64,000 nucleotides of DNA from Acidimicrobiaceae bacterium (GCA_003151235.1 PLWZ01000067.1:22231-86230); one strand, 5' to 3'; counted from the first letter of the stretch, positions 15,930 through 26,568 are shown. Translations and numbers: made by a program. The notes: generated by a model from the letters alone, not told the origin.

Positions 15930-17839
15930 TGGCTCGGAGCTCGGATCAGCTCATCGAGACGGACATCGAGCGATATCTGGAGCACCAGCAGCGCAAGACC
16001 TTGCTTCGTTTCATCATGTGCGGAAGCGTGGACGATGGGAAGAGCACCCTCATCGGGCGACTGCTCTACGAGTCCCATCTCGTATTCGACGACCATTTGA
16101 GAGCGCTGGAGACGGACTCGAAGCGAATCGGAACCCAGGGCGATGAGCTCGACTTGGCGCTGCTGGTAGATGGCCTCGCCGCCGAACGTGAACAGGGCAT
16201 CACGATTGACGTCGCCTACCGCTTCTTCGCGACGGAGGCCCGCAAGTTCATCGTCGCGGACGCGCCCGGCCATGAGCAGTACACACGCAACATGATCACG
16301 GGTGCCTCGACGGCAGATCTTGCCGTCGTCCTCGTCGACGCGCGCAAGGGGATCCTCACCCAGACCCGGCGCCACACCTATCTGCTATCGCTGATCGGTG
16401 TCCAAAAGATCGTGCTTGCGGTGAACAAGCTTGACCTTGTGGGCTACTCACGCGAGACGTTTGACCTGGTCGACGCCGAGTACAGAGAGTTTGCGAAAGA
16501 GATCGGCATCACCGACGTGGTGAGCATTCCGGTCTCCGCCCTCCGGGGCGACAACGTCACCCGGCGCAGCAGCAACACCCCCTGGTACACGGGCTCGACG
16601 TTGATCGGAATTCTCGAGTCGATCGATCTCGATAGCGATCGACGCGACAGCCCATTTCGCATGCCTGTCCAATGGGTGAACCGCCCCGATTCGGGCTTCC
16701 GTGGATTCGCCGGCACCGTCGTGAGCGGGGTGTTGCATCCGGGTGACCCAGTACGACTGACTCCCTCGGGGCGTCAGAGCACCGTGAGCCGCATCGTTAC
16801 CGCCGACGGGGACCTTGACGAGGCTGTGTCTGGACAGGCGATCACCGTGACGCTGAAAGACGAGATCGACGTCAGTCGTGGTGACCTGCTGGCCAGCGCG
16901 GAGGCTCCTCCGTCGGTGGCCGACCAATTCGAAGCTCACATCGTCTGGATGAACGATCAGGAGATGCTCCCGGGGCGTTCGTACCTGATGAAGATCGGCA
17001 CACTCACGGTCGGCCTGACCATCGCTCACCCCAAGTACAAGATCAATGTGAACACGCTTGAACACGTAGCGGCAAAATCGCTCGGACTCAACGAGATCGG
17101 GGTGTGCAACCTCAATCTCGATCGCCCGGTTCCGTATGACCGGTACGCGGACAACCGGGACACCGGCGGCTTCATCGTGATCGATCGCATTACCAACAAC
17201 ACGGTTGGTTGCGGAATGCTGCATTTCGCCCTGCGGCGAGCAGACAACATCCACTGGCAATCGATCGACGTGAACAAGGCCGCTCATGCGGCCCTGAACC
17301 ACCAGCGTCCGTGCATCGTCTGGTTCACCGGTCTTTCGGGTGCCGGTAAGTCAACGATCGCCAACCTCGTGGAGCGAAAGCTGCACCAACGCGGCCTTCA
17401 CTCCTACCTACTCGACGGCGACAACGTGCGGCATGGGCTCAACAAAGATCTCGGGTTCACCGAAGCCGACCGCGTCGAAAACATCCGGCGCGTGGCCGAG
17501 GTGGCGGCGCTCATGGTGGATGCCGGCCTCATTGTGCTTGCGTCGTTCATTTCACCGTTTCGCTCCGAGCGCCTGCTTGCTCGAGATCTCGTGAGCACGA
17601 CCGAGTTTTGCGAGGTGTTTGTGGACGTGACGCTGGCCGTAGCTGAGCAACGCGACCCGAAGGGGCTGTATCGAAAGGCCCGCCAGGGCGAGCTTCTCAA
17701 TTTGACCGGTATCGACTCCCCCTACGAACCGCCCGAACACCCCGAGATCCACGTCGACAGCACGAGCTTGTCGGCTGAGCAAGCCTCCGATCTCGTGATC
17801 GCGTGGCTCGGCGCCGCTGGTGTCATCGAGTCAGCTTGA
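15929..17839 (+). CDS. cysNC: Bifunctional sulfate adenylyltransferase GTPase / APS kinase
   Basis: Fusion of the regulatory GTPase of ATP sulfurylase (CysN, about 1-430) with APS kinase (CysC, about 455-636), so with CysD it makes PAPS directly. The GTPase half has the G1 loop GSVDDGKST, the REQGITIDVAYR switch, DAPGHEQYTRN, and NKLD. The kinase half has a P-loop GLSGAGKST at about 468, DGDNVRHGLNKDLGF and the substrate loop RKARQGELLNLTGID. Length of 636 is normal for the fused form. It is translationally coupled to cysD. PAPS could serve sulfate assimilation or sulfotransferases; the window does not decide. Confidence 0.95.
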   Translation: MARSSDQLIETDIERYLEHQQRKTLLRFIMCGSVDDGKSTLIGRLLYESHLVFDDHLRALETDSKRIGTQGDELDLALLVDGLAAEREQGITIDVAYRFFATEARKFIVADAPGHEQYTRNMITGASTADLAVVLVDARKGILTQTRRHTYLLSLIGVQKIVLAVNKLDLVGYSRETFDLVDAEYREFAKEIGITDVVSIPVSALRGDNVTRRSSNTPWYTGSTLIGILESIDLDSDRRDSPFRMPVQWVNRPDSGFRGFAGTVVSGVLHPGDPVRLTPSGRQSTVSRIVTADGDLDEAVSGQAITVTLKDEIDVSRGDLLASAEAPPSVADQFEAHIVWMNDQEMLPGRSYLMKIGTLTVGLTIAHPKYKINVNTLEHVAAKSLGLNEIGVCNLNLDRPVPYDRYADNRDTGGFIVIDRITNNTVGCGMLHFALRRADNIHWQSIDVNKAAHAALNHQRPCIVWFTGLSGAGKSTIANLVERKLHQRGLHSYLLDGDNVRHGLNKDLGFTEADRVENIRRVAEVAALMVDAGLIVLASFISPFRSERLLARDLVSTTEFCEVFVDVTLAVAEQRDPKGLYRKARQGELLNLTGIDSPYEPPEHPEIHVDSTSLSAEQASDLVIAWLGAAGVIESA

Positions 17840-17957
17840 GTTGGACCTCTCGCGTTCGATCAGTGGCCACGCTCACCAAGCGGCGCGATGTGCTCTCCCC
17901 ATCGGAGTAAAGATAGAATAAGCTGAGTTTAATGTAGAAACGAGAAGGTGGTGCCCG

Positions 17958-18662
17958 ATGGCGGTTGGCTTGGTAACGGGAGGGTCGAAGGGCCTAGGAC
18001 GTGAGCTCGCAGCCGGGCTGTTGGACCGGGGCTGGTCGGTGGTGATCGATGCGAGGGATTCGCTGGCGCTGAGGCGCGCCGAGAAGGACCTTCGCGCGAG
18101 GCTGCGTGACGGGGCCGAGCTCGTGGCGGTGTCGGGCGACGTCACCGACGAGGCGCATCGTCGGGCGCTATTGCTCGAGGTCGGCAAGCTGGGAAGCCTG
18201 GACCTCTTGGTCAACAACGCCAGCACGCTCGGAGCGACACCGTTGCCATCGTTGTCGTCGTATCCGCTCGAGGCCTTGCGCAGGGCCTACGAGGTGAACG
18301 TCGTCGCGCCGTTGGCCCTGGTGCAGGCCGCGCTCCCTCAACTCCTGAGCTCGAAGGACCCGCGGATCCTCAACGTGTCGTCGGACGCATCGGTAGAGGC
18401 CTACGAGGGGTGGGGCGGCTACGGGTCGTCCAAGGCGGCTCTCGATCACATGAGCGCAGTGCTCGCGGTCGAAGAGCCCAGCGTCCGCGTCTGGGCAGTC
18501 GACCCGGGCGACATGGCGACACAGATGCACCAGGACGCCTTCCCGGGGGAAGACATCAGCGATAGGCCACAGCCGAGCGAGGTAGCTCCCCTGCTTCTGG
18601 ATCTGATCGAGGGAGCGCAACCGAGCGGGCGTTATCGGGCCGCGGAGCTGGCGAACCGGTGA
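17958..18662 (+). CDS. Short-chain dehydrogenase/reductase
   Basis: NAD(P)-dependent oxidoreductase of the classical SDR fold, substrate unknown. The Rossmann motif is TGGSKGLG near residue 7, followed by NNAS, the catalytic serine in NVSSDAS, and YGSSK (Tyr-x3-Lys). The 234-residue length is normal. The ATG at 17958 follows a GAGAAGGTGG Shine-Dalgarno. The stop overlaps the next gene (GTGA), so it is translationally coupled to the QueA-like gene and probably forms one unit with it and the SufR-like regulator. Confidence 0.88.
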   Translation: MAVGLVTGGSKGLGRELAAGLLDRGWSVVIDARDSLALRRAEKDLRARLRDGAELVAVSGDVTDEAHRRALLLEVGKLGSLDLLVNNASTLGATPLPSLSSYPLEALRRAYEVNVVAPLALVQAALPQLLSSKDPRILNVSSDASVEAYEGWGGYGSSKAALDHMSAVLAVEEPSVRVWAVDPGDMATQMHQDAFPGEDISDRPQPSEVAPLLLDLIEGAQPSGRYRAAELANR

Positions 18663-19726
18663 CCACCTCTCTCACCCCTCAGGCCCCGGTCCGGGTGGCC
18701 GCGCTCAGCTTCGCCCTCCCGCCGGCACTGGAAGCCGGCTCGCCGCCCGAGGCCCGCGGGCTCACCCGCGACGCCGTCCGCATGATGGTGGCGCACCGGC
18801 ACGACAACACGCTCGTGCACGCCTACTTTTCGGACCTCCCGGGATTCCTCGAAGACGGCGACCTCGTCGTGGTCAACACGTCGGGGACGCTGGCCGCCGA
18901 GCTCGCCGCGACCGACCCCGACGGCCAGACCTTGGCCGTCCACCTGTCGACCCAGTTGCCAGCCGACCTTTGGACCGTCGAGCTTCGCCGCGAAGGTCAG
19001 CCCTACTTCTTGGGGCACTCGGGCGACGAGCTCTCGCTGGCCGGCGGGGGACACCTCTCGCTTCTCACGCCGTACGCCGCACACGGCGACGGTGTCCGCC
19101 TGTGGGTTGCTTCGCTCGCGCTCCCCGAACCGTTGCTGGCCTACCTCTCGGCCCACGGGACCCCGATCCGGTACGGCTACGTGCAGGGGGAGTGGCCGAT
19201 CTCGATGTACCAGAACGTCTACGCCACCGAGCCGGGGTCGGCCGAGATGCCGAGCGCCGGACGGCCGTTCACGCCCGAGGTCCTGACCCGGCTCGTCGCC
19301 CGCGGCGTCGGCGTCGCACCGGTGCTGCTGCACACCGGGGTCGCGTCGCTCGAGGCGTCGGAGGCCCCGTATCCCGAGTACTACCGGGTGACCCCGGCCA
19401 CGGCCCGACGGGTGAACGACACCCGACGCGGCGGGGGCCGGGTCATCGCCGTCGGCACGACGGTCGTCCGGGCCCTCGAGACGGTCGTCGACGAGCGCGG
19501 CGAGATCAGTCCCGGCCGCGGTTGGACCGACACCGTGGTGACGCCCGATCACCCCGTGCGCGCGGTGGACGGGCTCCTCACCGGTTGGCACGAGCCCGAG
19601 GCGTCCCACCTGGCCATGCTGGAGGCCATCGCGGGACGTGAGCTGCTCGAGGTCAGCTACGCGTCGGCCGTCGCCGAGGAGTATCTCTGGCACGAGTTCG
19701 GCGACGTGCACCTGGTGCTGGCGTGA
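18659..19726 (+). CDS. QueA-like S-adenosylmethionine:tRNA ribosyltransferase-isomerase
   Basis: Member of the QueA family, which transfers and isomerises the ribosyl part of SAM onto 7-aminomethyl-deazaguanine in tRNA. The 355-residue protein keeps DLVVVNTSGTLAAEL, the YGYVQGEWPI equivalent of the QueA core, VLLHTGVASL, YRVTPATARRVN and IAVGTTVVRALE. It diverges from standard QueA in places and no other queuosine genes are nearby, so it may modify a different substrate. It is coupled by GTGA overlaps with the upstream SDR gene and the downstream regulator. Confidence 0.78.
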   Translation: MTTSLTPQAPVRVAALSFALPPALEAGSPPEARGLTRDAVRMMVAHRHDNTLVHAYFSDLPGFLEDGDLVVVNTSGTLAAELAATDPDGQTLAVHLSTQLPADLWTVELRREGQPYFLGHSGDELSLAGGGHLSLLTPYAAHGDGVRLWVASLALPEPLLAYLSAHGTPIRYGYVQGEWPISMYQNVYATEPGSAEMPSAGRPFTPEVLTRLVARGVGVAPVLLHTGVASLEASEAPYPEYYRVTPATARRVNDTRRGGGRVIAVGTTVVRALETVVDERGEISPGRGWTDTVVTPDHPVRAVDGLLTGWHEPEASHLAMLEAIAGRELLEVSYASAVAEEYLWHEFGDVHLVLA

Positions 19727-20376
19727 CCACCGAGCTCGACGCGGCGCCCCTGGCCAACCTGCCGACGACGCGCCGAGCCATCCTCACGGCGATCAAGCGC
19801 TCCGGACCGATCACGACGGCCGAGCTGGCCCACCAACTCGGCATCACCGTCACCGCGGTGCGCCAACAGCTGCACCGACTGGGTGAGGACGGTCTGGTCC
19901 TTCACCACCCGGACCCCGACGGCCGCGGCCGTCCGGCCCACCGATACCAGCTGACCACGAGCGCCGAGGCGCTGTTCCCGAAGCGCTACGGGGACCTGAC
20001 CGCGGAACTGCTCGGCTACCTCGGTGGGCCCCAGAGCCCCGAGGTGGGCCAGCTCTTCGAGCGCCGTCGCAAGCGTCGGCTGGACGGCGCCACGCCCCGC
20101 CTGGCCGACCTGTCCCTCGACGAGCAGGTCGGCGAGCTGACCCGGATCCTCGACGAGGACGGCTACCTCGCCGACGTCGAGGTGCTCGATGACGGCGGCT
20201 GGCGCATCACCGAGCACAACTGCGCCATCCTCACCGTCGCCACCGGTTACCGCCAGGCCTGCTCGAGCGAGCTCGATTTCATCCGGGCCGCACTTCCCGG
20301 AGCCACGGTCGAGCGGGTGGCCCACCTGATGGACGGCGCCCACGTGTGCGCCTACGAGGTCCGGCCCCACCCGTAG
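19723..20376 (+). CDS. SufR-like winged-helix Fe-S transcriptional regulator
   Basis: DNA-binding regulator of the SufR/DeoR-like type. Residues about 12-60 form a winged helix (RRAILTAIKRSGPITTAELA then VTAVRQQLHRL as recognition helix). The C-terminal region carries C167, C180 and C209 with spacing C-x12-C-x28-C, close to the C-x12-C-x13-C-x14-C cluster site of SufR; the third cysteine position is Ala194. The 217-residue protein starts with an ATG-independent GTG at 19723, overlapping the QueA-like stop. It may control its own cluster; no suf genes are in the window. Confidence 0.8.
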   Translation: MTTELDAAPLANLPTTRRAILTAIKRSGPITTAELAHQLGITVTAVRQQLHRLGEDGLVLHHPDPDGRGRPAHRYQLTTSAEALFPKRYGDLTAELLGYLGGPQSPEVGQLFERRRKRRLDGATPRLADLSLDEQVGELTRILDEDGYLADVEVLDDGGWRITEHNCAILTVATGYRQACSSELDFIRAALPGATVERVAHLMDGAHVCAYEVRPHP

Positions 20377-20477
20377 GCACGATCGCTCCGTCGTTGTGAC
20401 GGGGCCTGCCGAGGAACCACGCCCGGCCGAGTGCTCCTGCCCTACAGTCGGCCCTGCTAGGCCCCCAAGGAGACCTC

Positions 20478-21194
20478 ATGTCCGAGCAGCCCCCCGACGC
20501 ACCGAACATGCCTCCGGGTCCGCCCCCGTATCCGGGCGCACCACCCCCGTATCCGGGCTACCCGCCGCCCCCGGCACCGCCCCAGCCGCAGCCGTCGGCG
20601 TCGCCGGACCCCTGGTACACGCCGGCTCCCCCTCAAGGCCCGCCGCCCGGCTATCCGCCCGGTGGTGGGATGCCGCCGCCGTCAATGCCGCCCCCGGGCC
20701 AGTGGACACCCGGCCCCTCCGGCTACGGCCAGCAGCCCTATCCGGGCGCCGCGCCCCTGGCCACCTACTGGGCCCGGGTCGGCGGGTTCCTGCTCGACGC
20801 GGTAATCGTCGCGGCCCTCTACCTGGTCGTCCTGCTCCCGACCCATTCCTTCCACGGCATGACGAGGGCCACGGCCAACCACGTAGGCGTCCGGGCCGGT
20901 TTCTCGGGCGGGGCGACACTGTTCATCCTGGTGGTGGGAGTTTTGTACTCGTCGCTGCTAATCGGCCTGCGGGGACAGACCATCGGGATGATGGCGGCGC
21001 GGATCAAGGCCATCGATGCCAACACCGGGAACCTGATCGGGTTCGGCCGGGCGCTCGGGCGCGACCTGTTCGAACGGCTGCTCGGGTTCTTGTTGTTCAT
21101 CCCCCTCGTCATCGACCTGCTGTTCCCGGCCTGGGACCCCAGGCGCCAGACGCTCCACGACAAGGTGACCAACACGGTCGTCATCAAGATCTGA
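20478..21194 (+). CDS. RDD-family membrane protein with Pro-rich N-terminus
   Basis: Integral membrane protein of unknown function. Residues 1-95 are a cytoplasmic, proline/glycine/tyrosine-rich low-complexity region with repeated PPPYPG-type units. The RDD domain (about 96-238) begins YWARVGGFLLDAVIV, with the signature Arg and Asp, then three further hydrophobic segments and GQTIGMMAARIKAID. It ends QTLHDKVTNTVVIKI, typical of the family. The ATG at 20478 follows AAGGAGA. The proline-rich segment is common in actinobacterial envelope proteins and may bind partner proteins. Confidence 0.88.
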   Translation: MSEQPPDAPNMPPGPPPYPGAPPPYPGYPPPPAPPQPQPSASPDPWYTPAPPQGPPPGYPPGGGMPPPSMPPPGQWTPGPSGYGQQPYPGAAPLATYWARVGGFLLDAVIVAALYLVVLLPTHSFHGMTRATANHVGVRAGFSGGATLFILVVGVLYSSLLIGLRGQTIGMMAARIKAIDANTGNLIGFGRALGRDLFERLLGFLLFIPLVIDLLFPAWDPRRQTLHDKVTNTVVIKI

Positions 21195-21203
21195 GCCTCG
21201 AAG

Positions 21204-21221
21204 AACCGCCGACCCGCGGTT
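21204..21221 (+). terminator. Short stem-loop after the RDD gene
   Basis: A perfect 6-bp stem aaccgc/gcggtt with loop cgaccc lies 10 bp after the RDD stop. No T-run follows, and the right arm overlaps the -35 box of groES, so its role as terminator is uncertain. Confidence 0.25.
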
Positions 21222-21248
21222 GCCGCCGACCCCTGGGGCCGCTATCGT
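21220..21248 (+). promoter_or_regulatory. groESL promoter
   Basis: TTGCCG (21220-21225) and TATCGT (21243-21248) are separated by exactly 17 bp, a good vegetative sigma factor promoter. The predicted start of transcription falls inside the CIRCE element that begins at the last base of the -10 box, the usual arrangement for HrcA repression. Confidence 0.65.
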
Positions 21249-21274
21249 TGGCACTCACAAGGTTCGAGTGCTAA
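21248..21274 (+). promoter_or_regulatory. CIRCE operator (HrcA-binding site)
   Basis: The inverted repeat ttggcactc - 9 bp - gagtgctaa matches the CIRCE consensus (TTAGCACTC-N9-GAGTGCTAA) at 17 of 18 arm positions. It lies between the promoter and the groES ribosome-binding site (aaggagg, 21283-21289). This predicts heat-inducible expression of groESL through HrcA, whose gene is outside the window. Confidence 0.95.
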
Positions 21275-21299
21275 CGAGCGCCAAGGAGGCCCCGTTCCG

Positions 21300-21595
21300 A
21301 TGAAGCTGCAACCGCTCGACGACCGCATCGTCGTTCGCCCAGGCGAATCCGAAGAGACCACGGCCTCTGGCCTGGTCATTCCCGACACGGCCAAGGAAAA
21401 GCCCCAGCAGGGCGAGGTGTTGGCGGTCGGCCCCGGCCGGCGCGCCGAGAACACCGGCGACATCATCGCCCTCGACGTGGCCGTCGGAGACACGGTCGTC
21501 TACTCCAAGTACGGCGGGACCGAGATCACGATCGACGGCGAGGACCTCCTGATCCTCTCCGCCCGCGACGTGCTCGCGAAGGTCGGCAAGAAGTA

Positions 21596-21596
<1 letters not shown>
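21300..21596 (+). CDS. groES: Co-chaperonin GroES
   Basis: Heptameric lid of the GroEL folding chamber. The 98-residue protein starts [17 protein letters not shown] and keeps the mobile-loop region [18 protein letters not shown], the GEVLAVGPG turn and the C-terminal [18 protein letters not shown]. The ATG at 21300 lies 10 bases after aaggagg. It is first in the CIRCE-controlled groESL operon. Confidence 0.97.
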
Positions 21597-23347
<1,751 letters not shown>

Positions 23348-23387
23348 CGACGGTGCTCGTCTCGGGTTTTGTAGCCTGAGCACACCG

Positions 23388-24164
23388 ATGTCCGACACCG
23401 CGTCAGAACCCCCTGTTTTTGGCGCGGGACCGTTCGATCCGTCACGGCGGCTTATCGGGGGGCCGCCCCAGTGGGCGGCCCTGCCGGTGGAGAAGCGCCG
23501 ACCGATCCCCCTCGTGACGGTGCTCGGCGCCCTCGGCGCCGCAGGCCAGCTCGGCCGGGGCCCGGACGGACCACCGGCCACAACAGACGACCCCCTTGGG
23601 CCCTGGCGTGACCTCCTCCCGACCGACACCGGGCACGCGAGTGCCGCCGCCGTCCTAGTGGCCCTGTTCGAGGAGGCTGGTGAGGCCCGGGTCGTGCTGA
23701 CCCGGCGCTCGGCCGAATTGCGGACGCACCGCGGCCAGGTCAGCTTTCCCGGCGGCCGGATGGACGAGGGAGAGGACGCACGGACAGCCGCTTTGCGAGA
23801 GGCCCACGAGGAGATCGGGCTCGATCCGGGCGCGGTCCGGGTCGTCGGGTGGCTTCACCCCTTGTTCACGCTGAACGCGGCGTCGTTCGTGCTGCCGGTG
23901 GTGGGTGTGCTCGCCGAGCGCCCCGCCTTGTCGCCGAACCCCGACGAAGTGGCCCGGGTGTTCGACGTGGAGCTGGCCGACCTGGTCGGCGACGGGGTGT
24001 ACCACGAGGAGACGTGGGACCCCTATGAGGAGTGGTCGGCCACGGGGTCCGAGGCACGACAGATCTGGTGCTTCGGGGTCGAGGACGAGCGGGTGTGGGG
24101 GGCCACGGCCCGAATCCTCCACGAGCTGGCGCTGCTGGCCCTCGGCATCGTCCCCGGGGACTGA
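23388..24164 (+). CDS. Nudix hydrolase, CoA pyrophosphatase-like
   Basis: Likely hydrolyses CoA or a similar nucleoside diphosphate derivative. The core shows LTRRSAELRTHRGQVSFPGG, the UPF0035/NudL signature, running into the Nudix box (G-x5-E-x7-REAHEEIGL). An N-terminal extension of about 80 residues without recognisable motif precedes the Nudix domain. Length is 258 residues. It follows groEL by 40 bp in the same direction but its own function is unrelated. The 261-bp gap after it holds no feature I can support. Confidence 0.85.
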   Translation: MSDTASEPPVFGAGPFDPSRRLIGGPPQWAALPVEKRRPIPLVTVLGALGAAGQLGRGPDGPPATTDDPLGPWRDLLPTDTGHASAAAVLVALFEEAGEARVVLTRRSAELRTHRGQVSFPGGRMDEGEDARTAALREAHEEIGLDPGAVRVVGWLHPLFTLNAASFVLPVVGVLAERPALSPNPDEVARVFDVELADLVGDGVYHEETWDPYEEWSATGSEARQIWCFGVEDERVWGATARILHELALLALGIVPGD

Positions 24165-24425
24165 ATATCGCGAAGATCGACGAGCCGTCGGTCCGATCCT
24201 GGCGTGGCGGTCCGACGACTGACGCGGGCAGCCGACTCCGAGCGAGATCGTCGGCGTCGGAGGCATACTGAGAACGCCGGTGGGGGCCCGGGAAGCGGGA
24301 GGTGCGCAATGGACCGACGGCTGATGACCGGCCAAATCCTCGTCCTGAGCCTCACCGGCGACCTCGATCCAGGAGTGAAGCGCTAGCCGGGCCAGGGCCA
24401 CGAGCGGCCACAGAGGAGGAAAACG

Positions 24426-25601
24426 ATGGCGTACGTCGAGGGGCGAGTCGTTCACGATGCCGACTCCCACATCTTCGAACCTCCGGGCTACGCCGAGGAG
24501 TACGCCGACCCCGCGATGCGGGAGCAGCTGAGCGAGGCGCTCGCCAGTGGTGAGACGCCCGCGTTCATCGACGCCGCGCTGGCCAAGCAGAAGGATCCCG
24601 AGTTCCGGGCCAAGGACGCGGAGGAGATCATGCTCCGCAAGAACCATGTGGCGGTCGGGGCGATGCTGCGCGAGGACCGGCCGGTCGCACTCGACCACCT
24701 CGGTTTCGCCAGCCAGCTCGTCTTCACCACGACCTATCTGGCCCCCCTGCGGCGATTCGATCTCGGTGAGAACGTCGAGCTGGCCTATGCGCTCGCGACC
24801 GGCCACAACCGCGGGATCGTCGATTTCTGTTCGGTCGACCGGCGACTCCTGCCGGTCTGCTACGTGCCGTTCGCCGACATCGAGCGGGCGGCCACGGCGG
24901 CCGGGGAGGCCATCGAGATGGGCGCGAAGGCGCTCATGATCGCCTCCAACCCGCCCCGCCAGCACTCCCAGAGCCACATCGGCTTCGACCGCGTGTGGGC
25001 GCAGGCCCAGGAGGCCGGCGTGCCGATCCTCTTTCACGTGGGCGGCGAGCAGCCCATGAACCCCGTGTACAAGGAGAACGGCCTGCCGGCGGTGCCCGAC
25101 TTCCACGGTGGCGACTCCAACTTCACATCGGTCTCCTACATGGCCATCCCCTACGCGCCGATGCAAACCATGTCGACGCTCATCTTCGACGGCGTGTTCG
25201 ACCGGTTCCCCGAGCTCCGCTTCGGCGCCATCGAGCTCGGCGCAAGCTGGCTCCCGGGCTGGATGCGGTCCATGGACTCGGCGGCCGACGCCTTCGGGAG
25301 GAACGAGGAACGCCTCCAGAACGCGAGCATGAAGCCGAGCGAGTTCGTGCGCCGGCAGCTTCGGGTCACGCCGTACCCGCACGAGCCGGCCGGATGGATC
25401 ATCGAGCACACCGGCCCCGAAGTCACGATGTTCTCCTCGGACTACCCGCACGTGGAAGGCGGTCGCAACCCGATGAAGCGGTTCGAGTCGTCGCTCTCGG
25501 ACCGCAGCGACGAGGAGCGATACGCGTTCTTCCGCGGCAACTTCGCCGACCTGATGGGTCCGGGACTCGGGGATCTCGACGTGCCGGTGGTGGCCGCCTG
25601 A
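24426..25601 (+). CDS. Amidohydrolase-family metal-dependent hydrolase
   Basis: TIM-barrel hydrolase of the amidohydrolase 2 type (391 residues). The N-terminal metal site is DADSHIFEP, a further histidine lies in LFHVGGEQ, and the late metal-binding aspartate with its histidine is in SSDYPHVEGGRNP. The pattern of an FPELRFGAIE segment before that site is typical of this family, which includes decarboxylases and uncharacterised hydrolases. Substrate unknown. The ATG at 24426 follows AGAGGAGGAAA. The patatin gene downstream is separated by 73 bp. Confidence 0.85.
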   Translation: MAYVEGRVVHDADSHIFEPPGYAEEYADPAMREQLSEALASGETPAFIDAALAKQKDPEFRAKDAEEIMLRKNHVAVGAMLREDRPVALDHLGFASQLVFTTTYLAPLRRFDLGENVELAYALATGHNRGIVDFCSVDRRLLPVCYVPFADIERAATAAGEAIEMGAKALMIASNPPRQHSQSHIGFDRVWAQAQEAGVPILFHVGGEQPMNPVYKENGLPAVPDFHGGDSNFTSVSYMAIPYAPMQTMSTLIFDGVFDRFPELRFGAIELGASWLPGWMRSMDSAADAFGRNEERLQNASMKPSEFVRRQLRVTPYPHEPAGWIIEHTGPEVTMFSSDYPHVEGGRNPMKRFESSLSDRSDEERYAFFRGNFADLMGPGLGDLDVPVVAA

Positions 25602-25674
25602 TCGCGGCCCGCACAGGGGATCGAGCAACGTTGGGACAATGGCGTCGGCCGCGTCGGCCCGGAAGGGATCGGAC

Positions 25675-26568
25675 ATGACCAAGGCATTGGTGTTGAGCGG
25701 CGGGGGATCGGTGGGGATCGCCTGGCAGACCGGCCTCGCGACCGGACTGGCCCGGCACGGCGTTGACCTGAGCGCGGCCGACCTGATCGTCGGCACCTCG
25801 GCCGGTTCGGCCGTCGGCGCGCAGCTTGCCCTCGGCGGCGATGCCGAGGAGCGATTCGATCGCTACAAGCAGATCGAGACGAGCACGGCCCCGCCGGCAT
25901 CATCCAACGGTGCGCCGGATCCGTCGATGGCCGAACGGATGGCGAAGTTGATGGAGATCATGGCCGAGTCGATGGACGACGACGGCGAGCCCGAGGCCCG
26001 CCGCGCCGCCATCGGGAAGTTCGCGCTCGAGGCCGACGCCACCCCCGAGGAGGCGTTCGTCGGCTTCTTCCGCTATCTCCATGACGAGAAGTGGCCGGCG
26101 CACTACAAGTGCACCGCGGTCGATGCCGCGACGGGCGAGTTCGTGGTCTGGGACGAGCCGGCCGGCGTGCCCCTCGACCGGGCCGTGGCCTCCAGCTGTT
26201 GTGTCCCGGGGCTGTTCTCGCCGATCACCATCAACGGGCATCGGTACATGGATGGCGGGATGCGCTCGGGCACCAACGCCGACCTCGCGGTCGGTCACGA
26301 CTCCGTGCTCATCGTGACGCTGATGACCCGGGAACGGATGGCCGGGGCGGCCGACGACCGCCTCGCCCGCCTGTTCCAGACGATGGATGGGGAGCAGAAG
26401 GCACTCGCGGACTCCGGTGCGAGCGTAGAGATCGTCGGCCCCGACGAGGGTGCGGCGAACGTGATGGGTCTGAACCTGATGGATGCCGCGGTGGGCCCGG
26501 CCGCCGCCGCCGAGGGCCTGCGCCAGGGCGAGGCGATCGCCGAGCGGATCGTCAAGTTCTGGGGCTGA
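25675..26568 (+). CDS. Patatin-like phospholipase
   Basis: Ser-Asp dyad lipid acyl hydrolase of the patatin family (297 residues). The oxyanion loop is LSGGGSVGIAW, the nucleophile is Ser42 in GTSAG and the catalytic aspartate is D193 in YMDGGMRSG. The start is the ATG at 25675, chosen for the GGAAGGGATC ribosome-binding site; an upstream in-frame ATG at 25639 would add 12 residues with no family similarity. Substrate and location are not evident; there is no signal peptide. Confidence 0.88.
   Translation: MTKALVLSGGGSVGIAWQTGLATGLARHGVDLSAADLIVGTSAGSAVGAQLALGGDAEERFDRYKQIETSTAPPASSNGAPDPSMAERMAKLMEIMAESMDDDGEPEARRAAIGKFALEADATPEEAFVGFFRYLHDEKWPAHYKCTAVDAATGEFVVWDEPAGVPLDRAVASSCCVPGLFSPITINGHRYMDGGMRSGTNADLAVGHDSVLIVTLMTRERMAGAADDRLARLFQTMDGEQKALADSGASVEIVGPDEGAANVMGLNLMDAAVGPAAAAEGLRQGEAIAERIVKFWG

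Noticed and set aside
17905..17945. AT-rich stretch with TAGAAT and TAATGT before the SDR gene, as promoter
   Set aside because: The region is plausible for a promoter, but neither -10 candidate has a convincing -35 at the right distance, so no exact site is claimed.
23348..23387. gtgctc...gagcac repeat after groEL, as terminator
   Set aside because: The stem is only six pairs with a loop of about 19 bases and no clear T-run after it.
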